A stretch of 64,000 nucleotides of DNA from contig OMVQ01000009.1 of the NCBI GenBank assembly GCA_900314555.1, positions 24,337-88,336 of the forward strand, written 5' to 3'. Position numbers and translations under genes: made by a program. This DNA comes from an uncultured Eubacteriales bacterium (GTDB taxonomy: Bacteria > Bacillota > Clostridia > Lachnospirales > Lachnospiraceae). Below the pieces are notes generated by a model. That model saw only the letters and a program-made list of their open reading frames with translations. It did no database searches and was not told the DNA's origin. This document shows, in pieces, positions 25,654 through 33,439 of the stretch (position 1 is the first letter of the stretch; every line of letters begins with the position of its first letter).

Positions 25654-25776
25654 ATCAAAAACCTCCAAAAATTGATATCTTTATAATACCATATTTTTCC
25701 TAAGTTAACCATATATTAATTACGCATATTTGTATTTCTTAACTAAGCATATTTGTATTTTTATTGTATTTTTTAA

Positions 25777-27108
25777 TTAAGCATATTGATATTTCTTTTT
25801 ATTCTTAACAAGGAATGTCACACTTACAATCAATGATAATATTTCTGCAAAAACCACTGCAAGCCAGATACCATTTATGCCCCAGATGGCTGGAAGCAGA
25901 TATATCATTACAACCTGGAATACCAATGTCCTAAGGAAAGAAATTATAGCTGATACCAATCCGTTATTCAATGCAGTAAAGAATGATGAAGCAAATATAT
26001 TAAAACCACTGATTAAATATGATATTGAAAATAATCTGATTGCTTTTGTTGTTATATTCATCAAATTCATATCATATCCCACGAAAATTGATGCCATCAT
26101 TCTAGATAAAATTTCAGCTAATCCTGTAATCACAATAGCTGTTACTGCTATTAAAATTATGCTTTTCTTTAATAAATTCTTTAATTCATCAGTATTTTTC
26201 GCTCCATAGTGGAAGCCCACTATAGGGGCCGAGCCTAATGCATAACCCATATATATGCCCGAGAAAATAAATCCCGCATACATAATTATTCCATAAGCCA
26301 CGACTCCATCTGAACCTGCATATTTCATAAGCTGTGCATTAAATAGCATACTAACCAGTGATGTCGATAAATTTGTTAACATTTCTGATGAACCATTCGT
26401 AAATGTTTTAACAATCGGTTTTAATTCAAATCTGGTCTTTGTAAATCTCAAAATACTGCTTTTCTTAGTAATAAAATATAATAATGGTATAATTACTCCT
26501 ACTACCTGACTGATTCCCGTAGCAAGTGCCGCACCAAAGACTCCCATTTCAAATACATAGATAAGCAAAAAGTCTAATGTTACATTGCAAACACCTGATA
26601 TTATAGAAACAACTAACCCTAATGTTGGCTTTTCTGCAACAATTAAAAAACTTTGAAAGGAATTTTGTAAACAAAATGGTACTAAGAATATAAGCAATGT
26701 TCTTCCATAAACCACACAATCATTCAACATTTTCTTATCTGCACCAAGTAACTTCGCCATTGGCTCTATCAGTATAATTCCTATGATTGTGAGTACAATT
26801 CCTATTATAATCAGGAGATATATTAACATTGAAAAATATCTGTTTGCCTTTTCTTTATCTCCCTCGCCTATCGTCTTAGATACCAAGGCACTTCCACCTG
26901 TTCCCATCATAAAGCCAATCGTCCCTAATATCATTATTGCAGGCATAATTAAATTTACTGCTGCAAATGCCTCAGAACCCACTCGGTTTGAAACAAATAT
27001 TCCGTCAACCACTCCATAAATAGATGTTAGTATCATCATTATTATAGTTGGCAATGTGAATCTGATTAATTTATTATATGTGAAATGTCCACCTAATCCT
27101 ATGCTCAT
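25777..27108 (-). CDS. MATE-family efflux transporter
   Basis: 443 residues with about 12 hydrophobic segments in two homologous halves. MATE signatures include TLPTIIMMILTSIYGVVDGI near the N-terminus and GTGGSALVSKTIGEGDKEKA. It exports drugs or metabolites in exchange for Na+ or H+. Its ATG overlaps the stop of the upstream MarR-type gene (ATGA), so the regulator and pump are translationally coupled. Substrate unknown. Confidence 0.92.
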   Translation of the reverse strand: MSIGLGGHFTYNKLIRFTLPTIIMMILTSIYGVVDGIFVSNRVGSEAFAAVNLIMPAIMILGTIGFMMGTGGSALVSKTIGEGDKEKANRYFSMLIYLLIIIGIVLTIIGIILIEPMAKLLGADKKMLNDCVVYGRTLLIFLVPFCLQNSFQSFLIVAEKPTLGLVVSIISGVCNVTLDFLLIYVFEMGVFGAALATGISQVVGVIIPLLYFITKKSSILRFTKTRFELKPIVKTFTNGSSEMLTNLSTSLVSMLFNAQLMKYAGSDGVVAYGIIMYAGFIFSGIYMGYALGSAPIVGFHYGAKNTDELKNLLKKSIILIAVTAIVITGLAEILSRMMASIFVGYDMNLMNITTKAIRLFSISYLISGFNIFASSFFTALNNGLVSAIISFLRTLVFQVVMIYLLPAIWGINGIWLAVVFAEILSLIVSVTFLVKNKKKYQYA

Positions 27109-27572
27109 TCTTCTATGTTCTCCTTGTAAATCTCTTTATTAACTTCGTTTTTAAAAGATATAACCTGTTTCCTAAAAAATTCCATAACAATATCCATTTC
27201 TTTCTCATCTACATTTGCAAAGGAATTTTTTTCAGCTTCCATAACTTTTTCTATCGTATCTTTTGTTATCTCTTTGCCTTTTTCCGTTAATTTTATTTTC
27301 TTGAATTTCTTGTTATCATCTAAATATTCCAGACAAATATATCCTTTATTCTTCAAATCTTTAACTGAAGAATTAATTGTCTGCTTATTAAAACACCAAT
27401 CCTCATATAATTCTTTCTGTGTACAACCGTCCTCATTTTCACACAATGCATATAATATCCAGAAGCCACTGTCTGATAGATTATAATAGTTTGCAATCTG
27501 ATGATATATGATTTCAAACTCATTCATATATTTAGAAATCATTTCCCACTTTTCTTTTATCCTGTCCGTCAT
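27105..27572 (-). CDS. MarR-family regulator of the MATE pump
   Basis: 155 residues with a winged helix: DSGFWILYALCENEDGCTQK, then LYEDWCFNKQTINSSVKDLK as recognition region and KKIKLTEKGKEI as wing. Members repress by binding palindromes and are released by ligands. Two AGTATGA-TCATACT palindromes in and after its promoter (27701-27753) are good candidates for its own site. The gene ends in an ATGA overlap with the MATE gene. Confidence 0.9.
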   Translation of the reverse strand: MTDRIKEKWEMISKYMNEFEIIYHQIANYYNLSDSGFWILYALCENEDGCTQKELYEDWCFNKQTINSSVKDLKNKGYICLEYLDDNKKFKKIKLTEKGKEITKDTIEKVMEAEKNSFANVDEKEMDIVMEFFRKQVISFKNEVNKEIYKENIEE

Positions 27573-27700
27573 TACTAACCTGCTTTCTTTCGAATATAAT
27601 AATATAATAAATACTATCTGCTATAATGCATCAATAAACCACTCAAGGCTATAGCATATTTCTTTATGATATTATTTGTACCAAAATATCATTATACAAC

Positions 27701-27759
27701 AGTATGATTTCATACCATTATATTTTCAGTATTATAGTATGAAATCATACTATTGTCAA
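27701..27759 (-). promoter_or_regulatory. MarR-MATE promoter with two operators
   Basis: A perfect promoter, TTGACA (27754-27759), 17-base spacer, TATAAT (27731-27736). A palindrome ATAGTATGA-AA-TCATACTAT (27734-27753) fills the spacer. A second, shorter copy AGTATGA-TT-TCATAC lies at 27701-27715, about 35 bases downstream. Confidence 0.8.
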
Positions 27760-27783
27760 GTTGTAAAAAAGCTATAAAAAAAG

Positions 27784-27804
27784 AAGCATTTATTCAATGC
27801 TCCT
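27784..27804 (-). terminator. Terminator of the GNAT gene
   Basis: 8-base-pair stem (GGAGCATT/AATGCTTC, one G-U) overlapping the GNAT stop codon, followed on the minus strand by seven Ts. Confidence 0.75.
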
Positions 27805-28219
27805 ATAATTGTTTCTTCATCCATATATGTGGACAACCCTCATCATCTTCTATGACTCCATATTCCTCATAACCCTGTTGTCCATAAAAAGGTGTTACCC
27901 TGCATTGTGCGTGTAGTCTGATTGACGTTCCCCCTTTCTCCTTTACAATCCTCTCAGCTTCTCCTATCATTTTTGCTCCAAGGCTCATTCCCCTATACTC
28001 CTTAACAACTGATAATCTGCCTAAAATATACTCATTTTTCACTATATCTTCATATACTCTGCAAGTTGCAACCGGTCTGTTTTCGTCATACATAACTATA
28101 TGAAATGAAATATTATCTATATCATCAAATTCATTTTTAAACCCCTGTTCTTCCATAAATACCTGTTTTCTAATAATTTTTGCATCATCTGCTAAAAAAT
28201 CATATATTTTAAACTTCAT
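27803..28219 (-). CDS. GNAT-family N-acetyltransferase
   Basis: 138 residues from the ATG at 28219. The acetyl-CoA site is visible as LSVVKEYRGMSLGAKMIGEA, with ATCRVY and FYGQQGYEEYG as in ElaA-like GNATs. The acceptor is unknown. Homologues as I know them start at MKFKIYDFLAD-like sequence, which favours this start. However, the only strong SD (AAAGGAGGA) is about 40 bases upstream and a longer in-frame ORF reaches 28285, so the start is uncertain. It belongs to the accessory group between lepB and rbgA. Confidence 0.8.
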   Translation of the reverse strand: MKFKIYDFLADDAKIIRKQVFMEEQGFKNEFDDIDNISFHIVMYDENRPVATCRVYEDIVKNEYILGRLSVVKEYRGMSLGAKMIGEAERIVKEKGGTSIRLHAQCRVTPFYGQQGYEEYGVIEDDEGCPHIWMKKQL

Positions 28220-28362
28220 AATATTCTGATACGATATATTTATTATTAAATATATCCGGATCCTCCTTTCTCTTTTATAAGCCATACTAAATATTTATAT
28301 AATTTAAGTTGTCTATAATTCATTATAATATTGCTTTTCTGATTTCTTAATTATAATCTAAA

Positions 28363-28391
28363 ATAAGCCGGATATCAACTATCCGACTTAT
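28363..28391 (-). terminator. Terminator of the DUF1062 gene
   Basis: 12-base arms (28363-28374, 28380-28391) with a 5-base loop. One pair is G-U on the minus strand only. The stem ends in TTTTAG and lies four bases after the stop. Confidence 0.75.
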
Positions 28392-28394
28392 ACA

Positions 28395-28691
28395 TCATCT
28401 GAATTCAGCATTATTCTTCTTTAAAAACTCTATATTATTTCCATATTTTAAAGCCAGTTCAAAATCATTTTCCATAAAAAGTTCATATTCTTCAGGTGTA
28501 ATTCTTGATGGTCTTATCCTCTCATAAATTGTCAGATTCCACGTATGTTTACACTTCTTACATCTATATATGAGCCAGACATCAATGCAATTCCCATTTG
28601 CATTAATTCTGAATTTTCCTGAATTAATAAATTCACTCTTCTTTTTACAACCGGCACACTTATGATATACTTTTACCTGATTATTTCTCAT
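28395..28691 (-). CDS. DUF1062 domain protein, short
   Basis: 98 residues. Two Cys pairs (KCAGCKKKSEF and YRCKKCKHTWNLT) suggest a zinc ribbon, and KFRINANGNCIDVWLIYRCK plus the following segment match DUF1062. Family members I know are longer (roughly 150-200 residues), so this copy may lack its C-terminal part; a terminator follows directly. Its ATG lies inside the end of the upstream CD3324-like gene (11-base overlap), so the two are coupled. Function unknown. Confidence 0.7.
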   Translation of the reverse strand: MRNNQVKVYHKCAGCKKKSEFINSGKFRINANGNCIDVWLIYRCKKCKHTWNLTIYERIRPSRITPEEYELFMENDFELALKYGNNIEFLKKNNAEFR

Positions 28692-28968
28692 CAGATAGAA
28701 TTCCTAAGTTTCTATTTGTTCTTATAATTCTTTGAATACTTTTTATTGATAATGAGTATTCATTTGCAAGTATTCTGGTTGTAATTCCAGATTCATACTT
28801 TTTACATATTTCATAATTTCGAATCTTATAATATTGCTTCGTTACAGTCTGGCTTCCCCAGACCTTTTTCTCTAAACATGGAATGTATATATTCGTTCCA
28901 TTTACATATTGCTGAATAGTTTCTATTAATTCTTTAGGCAGAACATCTTCTGCTCTGACATAGCTCAT
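28681..28968 (-). CDS. CD3324/Mor-like DNA-binding protein
   Basis: 95 residues. The N-terminus (RAEDVLPKELIETIQQYVNG then IYIPCLEKKVWG) and the C-terminal helix-turn-helix (GITTRILANEYSLSIKSIQR) match a small family of Mor-transcription-activator-like proteins common in Firmicutes. Probably a local regulator. SD GGAGG sits before the ATG. It forms a two-gene unit with the DUF1062 gene. The leader carries a 12-base-pair hairpin (28998-29035). Confidence 0.78.
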   Translation of the reverse strand: MSYVRAEDVLPKELIETIQQYVNGTNIYIPCLEKKVWGSQTVTKQYYKIRNYEICKKYESGITTRILANEYSLSIKSIQRIIRTNRNLGILSDEK

Positions 28969-28997
28969 CTCAATCCTCCTATATATTGTCAGGATTC

Positions 28998-29035
28998 GTC
29001 TGAGCTTAACTATTCACTTTATTTTAAGCCCAGAC
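28998..29035 (-). promoter_or_regulatory. Leader hairpin of the CD3324-DUF1062 unit
   Basis: 12-base arms (28998-29009, 29024-29035) with a 14-base loop, one G-U pair on the minus strand. It is not followed by a U tract. A 10-codon mini-ORF (MMKNKHILAQ) with SD AAAGGCGG ends just before it. Confidence 0.45.
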
Positions 29036-29184
29036 TACTGAGCTAAGATATGTTTGTTTTTCATCATATTTTCACCGCCTTTAATATTATAATTATATAT
29101 TACATAATAAATAAATTAATCCATTAATACAACCTTATCATTCTTTATAAATAAATATGTTCCCCTTATAATTAACATCGTCAA

Positions 29185-29481
29185 TCAACATCTTCTCTTA
29201 GACAACACCACAGATATTATCAATCCTATAATAAATCCAATAACACATCCAAGAGCACATATTCCCACAAATAACATTACAAAACCTAACATATAATCTG
29301 CAGAAATATTTAATCCAATTTCACATAATACATAGATCAACAAACTTATAAATTCACTTATGATAATTTTCTTAGTCATTTTTAAACATATACTAATAAC
29401 TATGGCAGCTATCAGTCCACCAAACATAAAAATTCCTATATCAGAAGAAAATATCTCATCAACTATATTCAAATACTTCAC
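29185..29481 (-). CDS. Small integral membrane protein, unknown
   Basis: 98 residues, mostly hydrophobic, with three predicted membrane segments (FMFGGLIAAIVISICL, ISEFISLLIYVLCEIGLNI and GFVMLFVGICALGCVIGFII), the last two almost continuous with GLIISVVL. The start is taken as GTG at 29481 because GGAGG lies five bases before it; the upstream in-frame ATG at 29493 overlaps that SD. I do not recognise a family. It lies in the accessory group. Confidence 0.6.
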   Translation of the reverse strand: MKYLNIVDEIFSSDIGIFMFGGLIAAIVISICLKMTKKIIISEFISLLIYVLCEIGLNISADYMLGFVMLFVGICALGCVIGFIIGLIISVVLSKRRC

Positions 29482-29591
29482 TAATACCTCCATATCTATC
29501 CATTTAACATAATCTCTTATGTTTCTTTATAAAACAATCCTTAACCATTGAAAACAAACAAATTATAAATTCTATACATTTCTATATTTCA

Positions 29592-30140
29592 TTACAACTT
29601 TATATCTAAAATAGCCTCTTTTAGTATTTTTTCAGAATCATTTCCTAAAATATCTAGCATTTCCGCCTTAATAAGACTGGTTTCTTTTATTCCAAAATAA
29701 TCTAATGCTAATGTTTTTATATATCCATATCCAAAACGTTCATCTAAAGGGCCACCCGCTGTTGTAACATAATACAATTTTTTCGCGTTACATAAGCCAA
29801 CAGGTATGCCATCATTTCCATATTTCGTAACAATACCCGTTACATATATATTTTCTATGTATGTTTTGAGCATTGCCGGAAATGATAAATCCCAGAAAGG
29901 CGCTGAAATTACAATTATATCGGCCTTTGCAAATTGCTTTGCATAATCAAAAATATCGTTATCATAATTATTCTTTTCTATTAAAGATGTCCTGTATTCT
30001 AATTTTTTCGCATCAAGTGGCGTTATATCTTTCTCATATAATTTTACTTCTTTATACAAACCTAATTTTTCTAACAGACTATTTGCCAGTCTGTTTGTTC
30101 TTGATTCCTTTCTTGGACAACAATTTATATACAATATCAT
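29592..30140 (-). CDS. Flavodoxin-fold NAD(P)H:FMN oxidoreductase
   Basis: 182 residues of the NADPH-dependent FMN reductase / azoreductase superfamily. The phosphate-binding start YINCCPRKESRTNRLANSLL and the segment ADIIVISAPFWDLSFPAMLK are characteristic, and VTTAGGPLDERFGYGYI fits the second flavin loop. It would reduce quinones, flavins or azo-compounds in the cytosol. SD GAGG precedes the ATG. It is the first accessory gene after lepB. Confidence 0.85.
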   Translation of the reverse strand: MILYINCCPRKESRTNRLANSLLEKLGLYKEVKLYEKDITPLDAKKLEYRTSLIEKNNYDNDIFDYAKQFAKADIIVISAPFWDLSFPAMLKTYIENIYVTGIVTKYGNDGIPVGLCNAKKLYYVTTAGGPLDERFGYGYIKTLALDYFGIKETSLIKAEMLDILGNDSEKILKEAILDIKL

Positions 30141-30223
30141 CTAGATAAACCTCACTCTCATTCTAATAATAATCACAGAATTATACTAATTATAAACCAA
30201 CTAACTATACAACTAATTCAATT

Positions 30224-30787
30224 CTATTTAACAATTTTAATCCTTGCAAACGGCCATGATATGAGCCAGACTTTGCCCTTTATTTCGCTAAGTTTTACAT
30301 TTCCTACTGTATTAGAACGGCTATCCTCACTACTGTTCCAATTATCACCAATTACAAAATACTCATCATATTCTAGCTTTATTTTCTGGCTTGCAAGACC
30401 AGGATTAACAATATCATCCATTTTTTCATTGTATTTTAATTCTTTATCATTTATATAAATTCTTCCATCTTTAATCTGTATTGTTTCTCCCGGAAGACCT
30501 ACTATTCGTTTTATATATTCAACTTTATCACCATTTTTTTCTTTCTTGGTAAACATAATAACATCATATCTCTCTGGCGAATGCATATCATATGCTAATG
30601 TATTAATCATTACCTTATCGCCATTCTTTAATCTGTCATTCATCGAATTACCAATAACTTTCGACTGCTGTCCTAAATAATTCATAAAAAATAATGCCAA
30701 TACGATTACAACAATCACATCAACAATCCATTTTAATATCCTATCAACAAAAATGTTTTTATCAGGCATTGCATTATAAAATCTCAT
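30224..30787 (-). CDS. lepB: Signal peptidase I (housekeeping position)
   Basis: 187 residues with one N-terminal membrane segment (WIVDVIVVIVLALFFMNYL). The serine box is VIGNSMNDRL (catalytic Ser), the lysine box YIKRIVGLPGETI, and the GDNWNSSEDSR box is the third family motif. It cleaves signal peptides on the outer membrane face. Its place after rplS is the usual Firmicute one. A second, divergent signal peptidase sits in the pilus locus (62904-63497). SD GGAGGG precedes the ATG. Confidence 0.94.
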   Translation of the reverse strand: MRFYNAMPDKNIFVDRILKWIVDVIVVIVLALFFMNYLGQQSKVIGNSMNDRLKNGDKVMINTLAYDMHSPERYDVIMFTKKEKNGDKVEYIKRIVGLPGETIQIKDGRIYINDKELKYNEKMDDIVNPGLASQKIKLEYDEYFVIGDNWNSSEDSRSNTVGNVKLSEIKGKVWLISWPFARIKIVK

Positions 30788-30895
30788 TCAAATACCCTCC
30801 ATTCAATGGTAATATTATTTTCGGTATTTCTTTACTAAACAGGGTGTCAAAAGAGAACATTGCACCAACATCATACCATAATCTTTTTTGTCAAA

Positions 30896-30929
30896 AAAAG
30901 GACAAAATACTATAAGTACTTGTCCTTTT
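30896..30929 (-). terminator. Terminator of rplS
   Basis: Perfect 10-base arms AAAAGGACAA/TTGTCCTTTT with a 14-base loop, followed on the minus strand by a T run. 21 bases after the rplS stop. Confidence 0.85.
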
Positions 30930-30949
30930 CAATCTTTTCATATTAAGAA

Positions 30950-31297
30950 TTATTTAACTAATTCTTTAACCTTAGCTGCCTTACCAACTCTCTGTCTTAA
31001 GTAGTTAAGTTTTGCTCTTCTAACTTTACCTAAACGAACAACTTCGATTTTGTCAACGTTTGGTGAGTGTAATGGCCAAGTCTTCTCAACACCAATACCG
31101 TTAGAGAATTTTCTAACTGTAAATGTTTCACGAGAGCTTCCACCCTGTCTCTTAATAACTGTTCCTTCGAAAACCTGGATTCTTTCACGGTTTCCTTCTT
31201 TAATCTTTGCATATACTTTAACAGTATCGCCTACTTTGAAATCTGCAACTGATTCTTTTAACTGAGCAGCTTCAATATTTTTAATAATTTCGTTCAT
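30950..31297 (-). CDS. rplS: 50S ribosomal protein L19
   Basis: 115 residues, normal length. It carries the L19 signatures [40 protein letters not shown] and [20 protein letters not shown]. It sits at the interface of the subunits. Strong SD AAGGAGGT. It is transcribed alone here: it has its own terminator and a structured leader, and trmD/rimM/rpsP are not next to it. Confidence 0.98.
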   Translation of the reverse strand: MNEIIKNIEAAQLKESVADFKVGDTVKVYAKIKEGNRERIQVFEGTVIKRQGGSSRETFTVRKFSNGIGVEKTWPLHSPNVDKIEVVRLGKVRRAKLNYLRQRVGKAAKVKELVK

Positions 31298-31317
31298 TGT
31301 GTGACCTCCTTAATATT

Positions 31318-31378
31318 TAGATGTTCTTAATACATATGTAGCAGAGGACCATCCATTCTCACAGCTTTTTTAGATTAA
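31318..31378 (-). promoter_or_regulatory. Structured leader of rplS (L19-leader-like)
   Basis: The minus-strand leader contains AAGCTGTGAGAATGGATGGT and then CCTCTGCTACAT, with GATG and CATC arms able to pair. This resembles my memory of the L19 ribosomal-protein leader described in Firmicutes, which lets L19 control its own synthesis. A likely promoter (TTGCAA-N17-TAATCT) lies just upstream near 31373-31401. The assignment needs a covariance-model match. Confidence 0.5.
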
Positions 31379-31427
31379 CATATATTATATATTATTGCAA
31401 GTGTTTTTCACTACTTTTTTTATTTTA

Positions 31428-31904
31428 TTACTCTTTCGCCACGCATATATATAAGCTTACTAATTCATTGCCCTCAAATATAAGAGGTACTTTAAGTGCC
31501 TGTGCATCTGAAGTAATATGCATCTGCGTTCCTAACATTACCATAGGTGGTGTTATATCAATACGGATTGACTGTGTCGAAAACAACGTAGCTGTATTAC
31601 CCATTATCATATTACTAAGTTCACTAAGTGCCGATGTAGACATCTCGTCTAATTCAGTAACAGGCATACCAAACATCATCTTACTGGCAACTGTCTTAGC
31701 ATTATCTATCGACATTACTAACAGAACCTGTCCTTTCAAATCACCCGTCACACCAACCTGTAGTGCAAAGATATGGTCTGGAAAATCAAGTACCGCCACA
31801 CTTGGTTTGCCTAGTGCAAGCTTCATCTGTGCCGCGTTTTCAAAAATCATCATTGTTGATTGTAAAAATGGATTTATATGTTTAACGTCCAATCCTGGTT
31901 TCAA
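31428..31904 (-). CDS. cheX: CheX-like chemotaxis phosphatase
   Basis: About 158 residues. The CheC/CheX/FliY helix with the phosphatase ExxN pattern is visible (SALSELSNMIMGNTATLFS). It would dephosphorylate CheY-P, so a chemotaxis system probably exists elsewhere. No other che gene is in the window. The start is unclear: the longest ORF begins with GTG at 31913, but GAGGTGA there looks like an SD for TTG at 31904, which I use. Confidence 0.82.
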   Translation of the reverse strand: MKPGLDVKHINPFLQSTMMIFENAAQMKLALGKPSVAVLDFPDHIFALQVGVTGDLKGQVLLVMSIDNAKTVASKMMFGMPVTELDEMSTSALSELSNMIMGNTATLFSTQSIRIDITPPMVMLGTQMHITSDAQALKVPLIFEGNELVSLYICVAKE

Positions 31905-31993
31905 TACGTTCACCTCAATATTTTATCTTTCTTAATTGTTTATTCTTAAGTCTAATTCTAATTCGTGTACTTCACATCAAAATCTGTTATATA

Positions 31994-32027
31994 CAGAAAA
32001 TGTCGCACCAAAGATGCGACAACTCTG
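31994..32027 (-). terminator. Terminator of tRNA-Glu
   Basis: TGTCGCA/TGCGACA (32001-32007, 32015-32021) with a 7-base loop and outer ACAGA/TCTGT pairing, followed on the minus strand by TTTTC. Confidence 0.7.
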
Positions 32028-32041
32028 TAAGTATATATTAG

Positions 32042-32113
32042 CAGCTCGTAGGGGAATCGAACCCCTGTTTTCGCCGTGAGAGGGCGACGTCTTAACCGCT
32101 TGACCAACGAGCC
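32042..32113 (-). tRNA. tRNA-Glu (anticodon CTC)
   Basis: A 72-base tRNA with acceptor GGCTCGT/ACGAGCT (first pair G-U), anticodon loop CTCTCAC giving anticodon CTC (reads GAG), and T arm CAGGGGTTCGATTCCCCT. No encoded CCA. It has its own promoter (32134-32162) and terminator. Confidence 0.94.
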
Positions 32114-32133
32114 TTACGAAACCGTACTTTGGT

Positions 32134-32162
32134 ATTATATAGTATACTTTTAAATTTTGCAA
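32134..32162 (-). promoter_or_regulatory. Promoter of tRNA-Glu
   Basis: Minus strand TTGCAA (32157-32162), 17-base spacer, TATAAT (32134-32139). Confidence 0.75.
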
Positions 32163-32244
32163 GTCTTTTTTTGATTTTTTTATTTATATTATGTATTTAT
32201 TTAAGTACAATATTGGTTATCACGCTAAATGCCTGATAATTCAA

Positions 32245-32319
32245 GGTTTAAAAGCCATATTCTATTTTTTATGTATGCTATGCTCATATTACTATTCATC
32301 AGAATATGGCTTTCAAACC
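32245..32319 (-). terminator. 19-base-pair hairpin after the DHH gene
   Basis: Arms at 32245-32263 and 32301-32319 with a 37-base loop. All positions pair on the minus strand (one G-U). The tail (TTGAATT) is a weak U tract, so it may be a terminator, a stability element or a small RNA. Confidence 0.5.
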
Positions 32320-32327
32320 ATTAATAA

Positions 32328-33245
32328 TTATCTGTTTAATTCTGTAAGTTCATCTAATAATTTAGGAATCATTTCATCCATCTTCTCATCAGAGAACTGG
32401 CATGTTCCTACTACCTTGTGACCACCGCCACCATATTTAAGCATTAATGCTCCGACATCTACGCTACTTGTCTTATTAAGAACACTGTAACCTACTGCAC
32501 AAGAGCAACCCTGTCCACCTTTACCTGATACTATCCAGCATGATATATTAGCTTCAGGATATAAACTGTATATTACAAATCTGTTGCCTGTATAGATTGT
32601 CTCCTGACCTCTTAAATCAGTAATAATAACTTTATCTCTTACAACAGTATTAGCCTTAATCATATCTATGAACTTCTCTGTCTGTTCAAAATATAATTCT
32701 TTTCTTTCAACAATATCAGGAATATTCATTATCTCATCTATTGTCATCTCTCTGCACCAGTCAATTAATTTCTCCATTAACTGATAGTTACTTATAGTGA
32801 AGTTTCTGAATCTTCCAAGACCTGTTCTCGGATCCATTATAAATCCTAAAAGAACCCAGTCAGTAGGATTTAATATCTCGTCCTTTGTAAGATTAGCTGA
32901 ATCTACCTTATCAACTGCTGCTAATAAGTCATCGAATCTCGGAAATCTTTCTTTACCTCCATAATAATCATATACAACGTGCGCTGCACTTGGGCTTGAC
33001 TTTGAACAGCCTTCGTACTTACCTTTGTAAGCATTTCTCTCCTGCTCGCTTGAATGATGGTCAAACCATAATCCACAGCCCTCTACAAATGGAACATTTG
33101 CAAGGCAGTCATCTTTAGTTACTTCTATAAGTCCATCCTGTAAATCTTTTGGATGAGCAAATTTATAACTGTCAATAATTCCAGCCTCTTTTAAAAATAC
33201 AGCACAAGCTAATCCGTCAAAATCAGATCTTGTTATTAATCTCAT
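32328..33245 (-). CDS. DHH-family phosphoesterase
   Basis: 305 residues. The DHH signature is complete: ITRSDFDGLACAVFL (motif I), LWFDHHSSE (DHH) and YGGGGHKVVGTCQF (C-terminal GGGH). Members include nanoRNase, exopolyphosphatase and cyclic dinucleotide phosphodiesterases; the substrate here is not evident, and no membrane or sensory domain is attached. The ATG is preceded only by a weak GGGTG. A 14-codon ORF whose TGA overlaps this ATG may couple translation. A TTGCTA-N17-TAAAAT promoter lies further upstream. Confidence 0.88.
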   Translation of the reverse strand: MRLITRSDFDGLACAVFLKEAGIIDSYKFAHPKDLQDGLIEVTKDDCLANVPFVEGCGLWFDHHSSEQERNAYKGKYEGCSKSSPSAAHVVYDYYGGKERFPRFDDLLAAVDKVDSANLTKDEILNPTDWVLLGFIMDPRTGLGRFRNFTISNYQLMEKLIDWCREMTIDEIMNIPDIVERKELYFEQTEKFIDMIKANTVVRDKVIITDLRGQETIYTGNRFVIYSLYPEANISCWIVSGKGGQGCSCAVGYSVLNKTSSVDVGALMLKYGGGGHKVVGTCQFSDEKMDEMIPKLLDELTELNR

Positions 33246-33286
33246 AATCTACACCCGTAATACTGCATAAACAGTATCACTATCAT
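33242..33286 (-). CDS. Possible leader peptide coupled to the DHH gene
   Basis: A 14-codon ORF (MIVILFMQYYGCRL) whose stop overlaps the DHH start as ATGA. AAAGGAG lies about 15 bases upstream, separated by a hairpin (ACTATCATT/AATGATAGT) that could shorten the effective spacing. It may exist only to deliver ribosomes to the weak DHH start. Confidence 0.3.
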   Translation of the reverse strand: MIVILFMQYYGCRL

Positions 33287-33439
33287 TTATATAATGATAG
33301 TCTCCTTTCCACGATTATTTTCAGATATTTCCAGTGTATGTAATACCAACTGAACATACAACAATTTTACCATTTTTTCGTGTTTTTAGCAATAAAAATT
33401 GTGCATTTTATACATTTTTATTGTATATTTTATATACTT

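Noticed and set aside
31030..31212. 60-residue minus-strand ORF inside rplS
   Set aside because: Alternative frame of the ribosomal protein L19 gene.
31977..32162. 61-residue minus-strand ORF
   Set aside because: It is a read-through of the tRNA-Glu gene with its promoter and terminator; no SD or family.
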